From: an uncultured Planctomycetaceae bacterium
GTDB lineage: Bacteria > Planctomycetota > Planctomycetia > Pirellulales > Pirellulaceae
Direction: 5' to 3'
Assembly (NCBI GenBank): GCA_903927685.1
Contig: CAIYOB010000199.1
Coordinates: 1-16,242 of the forward strand
DNA: 16,242 nt
The position numbers and the translations under genes were made by a program. Below the pieces are notes generated by a model. It was not told the DNA's origin, did no database searches, and saw only the letters and a program-made list of their open reading frames with translations. Positions 7,074 through 12,749 of this stretch are shown here, in pieces (position 1 is the first letter of the stretch; every line of letters begins with the position of its first letter).

Positions 7074-7419
7074 TCACGCCGATGACGGTGGCCCCCAGGG
7101 ATGCCGTCAGCACCGCGGCGCTGCCGATGTCCAAGGCCGAGCCGATGTGGCGGTTCTCCGATCGGTCGACCGCCCGCGCCAGGTGCTCCAACGCGCTGTT
7201 GAACATCTCGGCGGTCAGCACCGTGGTGATGCACAGCAGCAGGATGCACCATTCGGCACGGCTGACTTGCAGCAACGCCGCGGCGAGGACGACAAGTCCG
7301 GCCGCCGCGAAATGCACCGCGAAACTGCTCTGCCCGTGGACGCCCAGGACCAGCCCGCGGAACGCGCAGCGAAACTTCTGGTACCACGTGCGCTGGGCCG
7401 GGCGATATTCCTGCCGCAT
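7030..7419 (-). CDS. dgkA: Diacylglycerol/undecaprenol kinase family membrane protein
   Basis: This 129-aa integral membrane protein phosphorylates a lipid alcohol (diacylglycerol or undecaprenol) from ATP at the inner membrane. The family signature is visible as AEMFNSALEHL (Glu71, Asn74, Glu78) and GSALDIGSAAVL (94-105), with three hydrophobic helices (about 35-50, 58-71, 99-118). It aligns without gaps to the E. coli DgkA E-x2-N-x3-E ... K-D-x-G-S-A-A-V pattern, but the Lys of K-D is Leu96 here, and the position of E. coli Asp80 is Arg. ATG 7419 is chosen because AAAGGA lies seven bases upstream; GTG 7437 (adding six residues) has no Shine-Dalgarno sequence. It is the last gene of the cbpA-rnpA-yidD cluster and overlaps the esterase gene tail-to-tail. 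Activity is uncertain given the substitutions. Confidence 0.85.
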   Translation of the reverse strand: MRQEYRPAQRTWYQKFRCAFRGLVLGVHGQSSFAVHFAAAGLVVLAAALLQVSRAEWCILLLCITTVLTAEMFNSALEHLARAVDRSENRHIGSALDIGSAAVLTASLGATVIGVIIFAARATAWLAVR

Positions 7420-7439
7420 GGGATGGTCCTTTGGCACGG

Positions 7440-7679
7440 CTAGGGCGGATCATACCCGCCGGGATGAAACGGATGGCACCGGCAGATCCGCCGCACGCCG
7501 CGGAATGCGCCGCGCAGCGCACCGTATTTCTGGACGGCCAGAATGAAGTACTGGCTGCACGTGGGCAGGAACCGGCATTGGCGGCCGAACACGGGGCTGA
7601 GGAAGATCTGATACAGCCGAACCGCGGCGATCAGCAGCCAGCTCGGCAAGCCCACCAAGGTTGCCCAGAGAAAGCTCAT
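7440..7679 (-). CDS. yidD: Membrane protein insertion efficiency factor YidD
   Basis: The 79-aa protein is a near-textbook YidD. It has an amphipathic/hydrophobic N-terminus (LPSWLLIAAVRLYQ), then SPVFGRQCRFLPTCSQY (28-44) and an RRICRCHPFHPGGYDP tail (63-78), with all three conserved cysteines of the family present (35, 41, 67). YidD is a peripheral inner-membrane protein that aids YidC-dependent insertion of membrane proteins. Its ATG overlaps the rnpA stop by four bases (ATGA at 7676-7679), so it is probably translationally coupled to rnpA, the usual partnership. yidC is not in the window, unlike the classic rpmH-rnpA-yidD-yidC order. Confidence 0.95.
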   Translation of the reverse strand: MSFLWATLVGLPSWLLIAAVRLYQIFLSPVFGRQCRFLPTCSQYFILAVQKYGALRGAFRGVRRICRCHPFHPGGYDPP

Positions 7680-8062
7680 GACGGCGGACTCCGGCGCTTT
7701 CGGGCGAGTTGTTGAGCGAGTTTCGGCAACGACTCGGCGATCCGCGGATAATCCGGAACCGCGCCCGCCCGCGGCCGGACGATCAGGTCCAGCCCGGCGG
7801 GGATTTGCTCCTGCGCCAGGCGAAACGCTTCGCGGATCAGCCGCTTCCAGCGGTTCCGCAGCACTGCCGGCCCGACCTTGCGCGAGACGGACAGTCCCAG
7901 CCGCGAATAGTCCAAGCCGTTCGGACAGCCGCGCACGACCAGCCAGGGGCTTGCGGCATAGGCGTCGCTGCGATAGACGCGGGCAAAGTCCTCCCGGCTG
8001 CGGAGATGGTGCTTGCGCAAGAAACGTTCACTCGTCACGCCCGTGCTCCGTGTCCGCGTCAC
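7676..8062 (-). CDS. rnpA: Ribonuclease P protein component
   Basis: The 128-aa product is the protein subunit of RNase P, which binds the catalytic RNA and pre-tRNA 5' leaders. Diagnostic elements are the N-terminal LRSREDFARVYR (20-31), SRLGLSVSRKVG (53-64) and the RNR helix RNRWKRLIREAFR (69-81), followed by LDLIVRPRAG (91-100). Length fits the family (110-130 aa). The start chosen is GTG 8062, with CGGAGG six bases upstream. A later GTG at 8038 also has GGAG upstream and would give 120 aa. With GTG 8062 it overlaps the preceding small membrane-protein gene by 35 bp, and its TGA overlaps the yidD start. No rpmH precedes it, which departs from the common arrangement. Confidence 0.93.
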   Translation of the reverse strand: MTRTRSTGVTSERFLRKHHLRSREDFARVYRSDAYAASPWLVVRGCPNGLDYSRLGLSVSRKVGPAVLRNRWKRLIREAFRLAQEQIPAGLDLIVRPRAGAVPDYPRIAESLPKLAQQLARKRRSPPS

Positions 8063-8423
8063 CGTTATCCTCCGAGTCTGTCACGTACAACGGCTTGCCG
8101 GCCCAGTCGTATTCGGAGACGTTGGAGAATCGCTGGCGTCCGCCGCCCGGCCAGGGGCGTTTCAAATATCGCCGCGTGAAGCGGGCGCCCCACCAGGCCA
8201 GCGCGATCAGCGTGAAACCGAGGATGACCAGTCCGGCCAAGGCGGCCAGCACGCGGGCCCGGTCTCGGGGCTTCAATCGCAGCAACAGGGGCTGCGGCGC
8301 CTGCAACGGCAGCGCGGCCGGCGAAACAACTGCCGCCACGGGAGCCCGGGGCCACACCGCCTCTGGCTCGACCTGAGCCAGCGCCCAGCCATACCCACCG
8401 AGCAACCCAAGCAGCATTACCAT
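8028..8423 (-). CDS. Small exported/membrane hypothetical protein in the rnpA cluster
   Basis: The 131-aa protein has a hydrophobic N-terminus (MVMLLGLLGGYGWALAQ) that may be a signal peptide cut after ALA. A proline/alanine-rich segment (20-48) follows, then one clear transmembrane helix at about 58-79 (VLAALAGLVILGFTLIALAWWGA), a basic stop-transfer patch (RFTRRYLKR) and an acidic tail (TDSEDNGDADTEHGRDE). This predicts a bitopic inner-membrane protein with the C-terminus in the cytoplasm. I do not recognise the family. It overlaps the cbpA-like gene by seven bases and rnpA by 35, so co-transcription is likely. ATG 8423 is taken as start; ATG 8417 two codons later is equally possible. Confidence 0.78.
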   Translation of the reverse strand: MVMLLGLLGGYGWALAQVEPEAVWPRAPVAAVVSPAALPLQAPQPLLLRLKPRDRARVLAALAGLVILGFTLIALAWWGARFTRRYLKRPWPGGGRQRFSNVSEYDWAGKPLYVTDSEDNGDADTEHGRDE

Positions 8424-9361
8424 TGGAGATTGGTCCGCGGTTGCAGCGGCCGCCGCCGGTCGAATTGACGGACAAGTTCCAGACTGGCGTCGTCCAGCGA
8501 GTCCGGGATCACAATTTGGATTTCAGCGTACAGGTCCCCGTGGCCGCCCTTCTCGGTGGGGACGCCGAGTCCTTTCAGCCGCAACCGTTTTCCGCTGGAC
8601 GTCCCGGGCGGGATCTTCAGCGAGATCTCGCCTCCGGGGGTCGGAATGTCCACCTTCGCCCCCAGGGCCGCCTCGGCCAGCGTCACGGGCACGGCCAGCT
8701 CCAAGTCGTTACCGCGACGGCGGAAGTACGGATGTTCGGCGACGCGAACGGTGATTAACAGATCGCCGGCCGAGCCTCCCGACGGCGACGGCTCGCCTTG
8801 CCCGCGGAGCCGGATCTTCCGCCCGTCCTCGATTCCCGGCGGAATCTTGACCGAAATCGTCTCGATCTTGCCGTCGGCTCGCCGGACCGACAACTGAGCC
8901 TGGCCGCCGCCGATGGCCGTGCTGAACGGAACGTGTAATTCGTGTTCCAGGTCAGCCCCCCGGGTGCGCGGACTGGGACGCCGTCCAGCTCGAGTGCCCC
9001 CGGCGAATTGCCGCAGGATCTCTTCAAACCCACCCGCGCCGGCTCCGCCCTGGCCGAAGATCTGGCCAAAGTCGACTTCCTGAAAGCCCTCCGGCCCCCC
9101 ACGCGTCCCCCAGCGCGGGCCGGCGCCGCTGCCGCCGACCGAGTCAAAGGCACTGCCATACCGGTCGTACATCTCCCGCTTCTGCGGGTCATTCAGGACA
9201 TCGTAGGCTTCCTGGATCTTCTTAAATTTATCCTTGGCGGTCCGATCATCCGGATTCATATCCGGGTGGTGCTTTCTGGCCAGCTTGCGATAGGCCTTCT
9301 GAATCTCGGCCTGCGAAGCGGTCTTGGAAACGCCCAGGGTTTGATAGTAGTCTTGCGCCAT
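8417..9361 (-). CDS. cbpA: J-domain co-chaperone of the CbpA type (DnaJ without zinc finger)
   Basis: The 314-aa protein is a class B Hsp40 that stimulates DnaK ATPase and delivers unfolded clients in the cytoplasm. The J domain covers 1-70 with HPD at 32-34 (KHHPDMNP) and the YDVLNDPQKREMYDRYG end. A Gly/Phe-rich linker follows (72-125, FGQIFGQGGAGAGGFEEI). Two C-terminal beta domains are seen at about 137-215 (LEHELHVPFSTAIGGG, KIPPGIEDGRKIRLRGQG) and 216-290 (DLELAVPVTLAEAALGAKV, KIPPGTSSGKRLRLKGLG). The CxxCxGxG zinc repeats of DnaJ are absent, hence CbpA rather than DnaJ. It is the first gene of the minus-strand cluster. Its ribosome binding site is weak; a candidate sigma-70 promoter lies about 60-95 bases upstream. 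No CIRCE operator was seen. Confidence 0.92.
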   Translation of the reverse strand: MAQDYYQTLGVSKTASQAEIQKAYRKLARKHHPDMNPDDRTAKDKFKKIQEAYDVLNDPQKREMYDRYGSAFDSVGGSGAGPRWGTRGGPEGFQEVDFGQIFGQGGAGAGGFEEILRQFAGGTRAGRRPSPRTRGADLEHELHVPFSTAIGGGQAQLSVRRADGKIETISVKIPPGIEDGRKIRLRGQGEPSPSGGSAGDLLITVRVAEHPYFRRRGNDLELAVPVTLAEAALGAKVDIPTPGGEISLKIPPGTSSGKRLRLKGLGVPTEKGGHGDLYAEIQIVIPDSLDDASLELVRQFDRRRPLQPRTNLQW

Positions 9362-9424
9362 GTGTGAATGTCTCAGTCTTTCACGCCCTTGGTCCCCGCG
9401 GAACCGTCGAGCGTCGGCAAGCGT

Positions 9425-9454
9425 ATTTTACGACACGGGGCAGGGAGCGTTCAA
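9425..9454 (-). promoter_or_regulatory. Candidate sigma-70-type promoter for the cbpA-dagK cluster
   Basis: On the minus strand TTGAAC (9454-9449) is followed after 18 bases by TAAAAT (9430-9425). The two hexamers match the -35 and -10 consensus at four of six and five of six positions. Transcription would begin near 9418, giving a leader of roughly 57 nt before the cbpA ATG at 9361. In a GC-rich background an AT-rich hexamer at this spacing is notable, but planctomycete promoters are poorly defined. Confidence 0.45.
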
Positions 9455-9520
9455 GCGGCAGGGGGCGCCCGCGAGCGGATTGGCCTTGCTCCCCAGTCCC
9501 GTCTTCAGCGAGAATTCGGC

Positions 9521-9637
9521 GTTGCTCGGAGTGTTGCGCAATAGACCAACGCTCGCGAAAGTAGCCCGAAGCGCCAGCGAGTGGGGGCGGCCCTCTCGCT
9601 GGCGCTTCGGGTTACAGTGCGCAACAGTCCGATCAAG
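9521..9637. repeat. Nested inverted-repeat (MITE/REP-like) element
   Basis: Outer arms 9521-9540 and 9618-9637 are complementary at 17 of 20 positions, with perfect TGTTGCGCA/TGCGCAACA at the inner end. Inner arms GTAGCCCGAAGCGCCAGCGAG (9561-9581) and the segment 9595-9615 are complementary at 20 of 21, the exception being a G-T pair, around a 13-nt G/C-rich loop. The inner arm carries the same AGCCCGAAGCGC core as the tandem array at the left end of the window. There is no ORF and no T-tract, so it looks like a non-autonomous repeat element rather than a terminator. No target-site duplication was identified. Confidence 0.85.
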
Positions 9638-9679
9638 GCCGGGAATTGCGGAAGCGGATAGCAAGAGGAGCATAGCCGA

Positions 9680-10597
9680 GTGCAGGCATTAGCAACGGGA
9701 TGTCGGGCACGTGCGGAGCACGGGCTTGGTGATTGGCGGCCGGCGTGGCGGTGGGCCGGAGTCGGCGCGTTCCTCTTCTTTTCCCTGGCGGCGCCCGTCG
9801 CAAACGGGCAAGTGCCGCCGCCTCCAGCGTCCAGCACGTCTCCGGCCTCGGCCGAGTCTCTGCAGGCGTTAAGCGGACTGGTCAACACGATCGTCCGCGA
9901 GAACCTGCCTGCCGATTTCGAATCGCGGGACAACTGGGGGCAGACCACCGAGATCTGGGCCGGAGTCGATATTCGCCGCGAGGGCTTGCAGATCAAGACC
10001 AAGCGGCGGAAGAAAGCGGTCAACGACGGCACGTGGAAACTGGTTCGCGTGCGGCTGGTCGAACCGGAGCAGAATCTGCACCTGGAAGTGCTGGGAGTCC
10101 GCCCGTTGCCGGCCGCCGGTCGCGTCGAGGTGGACTTGGCGGCGGACGCCCAGTTAGAGGTGTTCGCAAGGCTTTCCCAGTGGGAGCTGGGGGTCCAGCT
10201 GATCAGCCTGAGCGCCAATGCCCGGGCCCGCACGCAGTTCCGCGTGCGGTTCGAGCTGGGGATGAAACTGGATCCGACGAAACTGCCTCCCGATGTGATT
10301 CTCGATCCGCTGGTTCGGGAAGCGGAATTGCGGCTGGTCGATTTCCACCTGGACCGGATCAGCCAGCTCGGCGGCTCGGTAGCACGCGAGTTGGGTGAAG
10401 AGGCGCGCGGACTGCTGGACCGCGAATTGAACAAGCAGAGCGCCCGGCTGCCGGAGAAGATCAATCGCCAGATCGATAAACGCCGGGACCGGCTGCGGTT
10501 GTCTGTCCAAGATCTGCTCGCGTCACGCTGGGGCCCGCTGGCCGCCCAGCAACTGGGCCTGGGAGATCCGGCCGCCGGGGGAGCCGTAGTGCCGTAA
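9680..10597 (+). CDS. Exported hypothetical protein
   Basis: The 305-aa protein has a long N-terminal region with a hydrophobic core (AGVGAFLFFSLAAPVANG, 26-43) and a plausible signal-peptidase site after ANG, so it is probably secreted or periplasmic. A Pro/Ser/Ala linker (44-60) leads to a beta-rich middle part (88-195: TTEIWAGVDIRREGLQIKTK, then DLAADAQLEVFARLSQWELG) and a helical, highly charged C-terminal part (210-285: REAELRLVDFHLDRISQLGG, RLPEKINRQIDKRRDRLRLS). The alternation of amphipathic strands and long helix hints at a lipid- or envelope-binding fold, but I recognise no named family. The start is GTG 9680 with AGAGGAG nine bases upstream. It stands alone, divergent from cbpA. 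Confidence 0.78.
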   Translation: MQALATGCRARAEHGLGDWRPAWRWAGVGAFLFFSLAAPVANGQVPPPPASSTSPASAESLQALSGLVNTIVRENLPADFESRDNWGQTTEIWAGVDIRREGLQIKTKRRKKAVNDGTWKLVRVRLVEPEQNLHLEVLGVRPLPAAGRVEVDLAADAQLEVFARLSQWELGVQLISLSANARARTQFRVRFELGMKLDPTKLPPDVILDPLVREAELRLVDFHLDRISQLGGSVARELGEEARGLLDRELNKQSARLPEKINRQIDKRRDRLRLSVQDLLASRWGPLAAQQLGLGDPAAGGAVVP

Positions 10598-10844
10598 CGG
10601 CGCCTGCGTAGCATGGCTCTCCGAGCCGTGCCCTTCCACACCGAGCCGTGCCCTTCGACTTCGACAAACGGAGACAGTCATTGCCTGCTCGCCGGATCAT
10701 CGCGGCCAGAACCGGCAGAGGAGATATTCACGACTCGGGGGCCATGCCAGATGCTGCACGACTCGAGGCGCCGACCTGGGAGTGCCAACCTGGAAGAGTC
10801 TGGGGCCTTCCGTGAGCGTCGGTGTGGAGGTCGCCCCACTGGGA
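10598..10844. other. Gap between convergent genes with short repeats
   Basis: No gene is seen between the two convergent stop codons. It contains two copies of CCGAGCCGTGCCCTTC and a small hairpin at the left end. A loosely repeated phrase, ACCTGGGAG / ACCTGGAAG, lies near 10775-10797. No clear intrinsic terminator with a T-run was found for either flanking gene. Confidence 0.55.
10613..10656. repeat. Short direct repeat, 20-bp period, with small hairpin
   Basis: CCGAGCCGTGCCCTTC occurs at 10621-10636 and again at 10641-10656. Just before and into the first copy, GGCTC-TCC-GAGCC (10616-10628) forms a 5-bp hairpin. The phrase TAGCATGGCTCTCCGAGCCGTG... looks like a dispersed planctomycete repeat from memory; I could not verify this. 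Confidence 0.7.
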
Positions 10845-12362
10845 TCACGGCTCGGAGGATGCCATCTCCAGCGGTTCCGCCGACGCGCAGCGGATCTGCC
10901 AGCCGCCGCCCAGGGCGCGGTAGACCTGGACCAGGCCCTGGGCAATCTCGCCTTGCGATTGGGCGAGCCGTTCCTGACGCTGGACCAGCCGCTCTTGAAG
11001 GACGGCGACGCGATTCATATCGGTCAGCCCGCCTTGGTATTGGGCCATCGACTCGTCGACGGATTTCTTGGCGGCATCCGCGCTTTCGGTCAGGGCTTGG
11101 GTTTCGGCCTGCGATTCCAGGAACCGGACCAGACCGTTCTCCACCTCTTCATTGGCTTTCAGCAGTGTCTGTTGATAGGCCGTGACCAACTCGTGGAAAC
11201 GGGCGTCCTGATAGCGGACATTGTTCAGGATCCGACCGTAATTCAGCAGGTGCCAGCGGAACCCCGGTCCCACCGAGCCTTTCAGCGAAGCCGAGTCGAA
11301 GAGGTTGCCGAAATTCTCGGCTCCCCAGCCAAGTGAACCGTTGAGCAGGAACTGGGGATAGAAGTCCGCCTCCGCCACGCCGATCTGAGCGCACTGGGCG
11401 GCCGCCTGCCGCTCGGCCCGCCGCACGTCAGGGCGGCGCCGAAGCAAGTCGGCCGGGATGCCGACCGCGACGCTGGAGGGCGCCGTCGGGATGGCACCGG
11501 TTCCCAGCTGGCTCTGCAGATCCTCGGGCGGCTTGCCCAGCAGGATGCACAGCCGATTGTTGGCATGGCGCAGCGAGATCCGCAATCGCGGGATGAGGGC
11601 TTCCGTGCTGGATAGATCGCTTTGGGCCTGGTTGACGTCCACGGCGCTCGTCTGGCCGCCTTGAAAACGGGCGGTCGCCATTTCCAGGATCTTCCGCTGG
11701 ACGCGCACGTTCTCTTCCGCATAGGCGATCCGCTGTTCCACCGTGCGGTATTCGACGTAGTTGCCTGCGACGTCGGCCAGCAGCGTGACCAGGACGTCAT
11801 CGTACTGAGCGACGGAAGCGTCCAGCGTCGCCTCCGAAGCCTCGATCGCGCGGCGGAAGCGGCCCCAGAAGTCGAGTTCCCAAGTCAGGCCGAAACCCAA
11901 GTCCCACTGGTCATACCAGCGTTTCGGTGTGGCACTGCGATTGGCCACGTTCACGCTGACGCCGCGAGCCGAGAACTCGCCCGAACTCGTCTGAACCTGG
12001 GGGAACAACTCGCCATGCGCGATCCCCAATTGGGCGCGAGCTTCCAGGATCCGGTATCCCGCCTCGCGGAGCGTCAGGTTCTGCGCATACGCCGACTGGA
12101 CCAGATCGTTCAGGATGGGATCCCCGAAGACCGTCCACCACTGGGCCACCTCCGCAGCCTCACTGCGGACCCGCTGGTCGTCGGCGTCGATCCAGGTCTC
12201 CGCGACGGGAACCGGCGGCTCGCAGTAGTTGGGGCCGACTTTGAACCCGTTGTGCACGTACTGGGACCAAGGCGTACAGCCGGCAACGCCGAGCAGACCG
12301 ACAGCCACGCTCCACAAGGCCAACCATGCGCGGACAGTCGCTGATGCTGGCTCTGACGGCAT
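10845..12362 (-). CDS. NodT/OprM-family outer-membrane efflux lipoprotein
   Basis: The 505-aa protein is the TolC-like exit duct of a tripartite RND or MFS efflux or secretion system, trimerising in the outer membrane. ATG 12362 is chosen because it puts the lipoprotein signal peptide first, with lipobox LLGVAGC and lipidated Cys29; AGGTGA lies five bases upstream. The duplicated OEP architecture is visible: QWWTVFGDPILNDLVQSAYAQN opens repeat one, LGFGLTWELDFWGRFRRA is the typical Trp-rich strand, and VGIPADLLRRRPDVRRAERQ opens repeat two, with long coiled-coil helices (TLDASVAQYDDVLVTLLADV). No adaptor or inner-membrane pump gene lies beside it within the window, so its partner is unknown; it may serve pumps encoded elsewhere. 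Confidence 0.9.
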   Translation of the reverse strand: MPSEPASATVRAWLALWSVAVGLLGVAGCTPWSQYVHNGFKVGPNYCEPPVPVAETWIDADDQRVRSEAAEVAQWWTVFGDPILNDLVQSAYAQNLTLREAGYRILEARAQLGIAHGELFPQVQTSSGEFSARGVSVNVANRSATPKRWYDQWDLGFGLTWELDFWGRFRRAIEASEATLDASVAQYDDVLVTLLADVAGNYVEYRTVEQRIAYAEENVRVQRKILEMATARFQGGQTSAVDVNQAQSDLSSTEALIPRLRISLRHANNRLCILLGKPPEDLQSQLGTGAIPTAPSSVAVGIPADLLRRRPDVRRAERQAAAQCAQIGVAEADFYPQFLLNGSLGWGAENFGNLFDSASLKGSVGPGFRWHLLNYGRILNNVRYQDARFHELVTAYQQTLLKANEEVENGLVRFLESQAETQALTESADAAKKSVDESMAQYQGGLTDMNRVAVLQERLVQRQERLAQSQGEIAQGLVQVYRALGGGWQIRCASAEPLEMASSEP

Positions 12363-12749
12363 TGCTTCACCTGACGGTCGTGGTCCCCGGCCTTGCGGAC
12401 CGCGCCCTGGGCGGACTTCGATTCCACCGGCGGTGCGCGTCGCTACACCTTGTGTTATCGACAAGGATCAGCCAATTGCTACAAAAGAATTCTCCTTCCC
12501 AAGCAGCCCAGCCCGGAGAATTGAGGCGGGCGATCCGTCAGGCTAAGGAACCCGGGGTTGGGTGCCTGGGGTCGAGCCGCGAGGTACGAGTGGCGAACCC
12601 CCGGTTCTTGCCGCTGGGGGCTCGCTGCACTCGACCCCAGGCACCCCAACATGCAGCATTGACGGAGCACTCGGCACGAGCCCGTGGCGGGTGAGGGACG
12701 AAATGCGAGGCGGGATCCGCTGGGGCTGGGCAGCTAGCACCTGATCTGC
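12363..12749. other. Intergenic region with a palindromic repeat
   Basis: No gene is convincing here; short open frames across 12479-12744 are Pro/Arg-rich products of the palindrome. The region holds the long inverted repeat at 12557-12650 and a small hairpin CCTTGT-GTTATCG-ACAAGG (12449-12467) upstream of the efflux gene. The minus strand shows weak promoter-like hexamers there (TTGTAG, then GATAAC about 19 bases on), too poor to call. Confidence 0.55.
12557..12650. repeat. Long palindromic repeat with 17-bp perfect arms
   Basis: GGGTGCCTGGGGTCGAG (12560-12576) is exactly complementary to CTCGACCCCAGGCACCC (12630-12646). With one unpaired base the arms extend to 12557 and 12650 (GTTGGG / CCCCAAC). 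The 53-nt centre is G/C-rich and contains smaller GAGCC/GGCTC complementarity. No reading frame and no T-tract are present. It resembles GC-rich dispersed repeats found between planctomycete genes. It differs in sequence from the element at 9521-9637, so the window holds at least two repeat families. Confidence 0.85.

Larger units (their letters stand above)
9362..9679. other. Divergent intergenic region with palindromic element and candidate promoter
   Basis: This 318-bp gap separates the cbpA-like gene (-) from an exported hypothetical gene (+). It contains the candidate minus-strand promoter at 9425-9454, the nested inverted repeat at 9521-9637, and the ribosome binding site of the plus-strand gene (AGAGGAG, 9664-9670). 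No further gene is seen. Confidence 0.65.

Noticed and set aside
9362..9420. CIRCE or other heat-shock operator upstream of the cbpA-like gene
   Set aside because: No TTAGCACTC-N9-GAGTGCTAA or close variant is present.
12362..12464. N-terminal extension of the efflux lipoprotein to a TTG at 12464
   Set aside because: The extra 34 residues are Arg/Gly/Pro-rich and would bury the lipoprotein signal peptide; ATG 12362 puts the lipobox at the normal position.
12479..12744. Small genes across the palindrome region (about 60-65 codons, both strands)
   Set aside because: They exist because the palindrome has few stop codons; the products are Pro/Arg-rich and have no ribosome binding sites.
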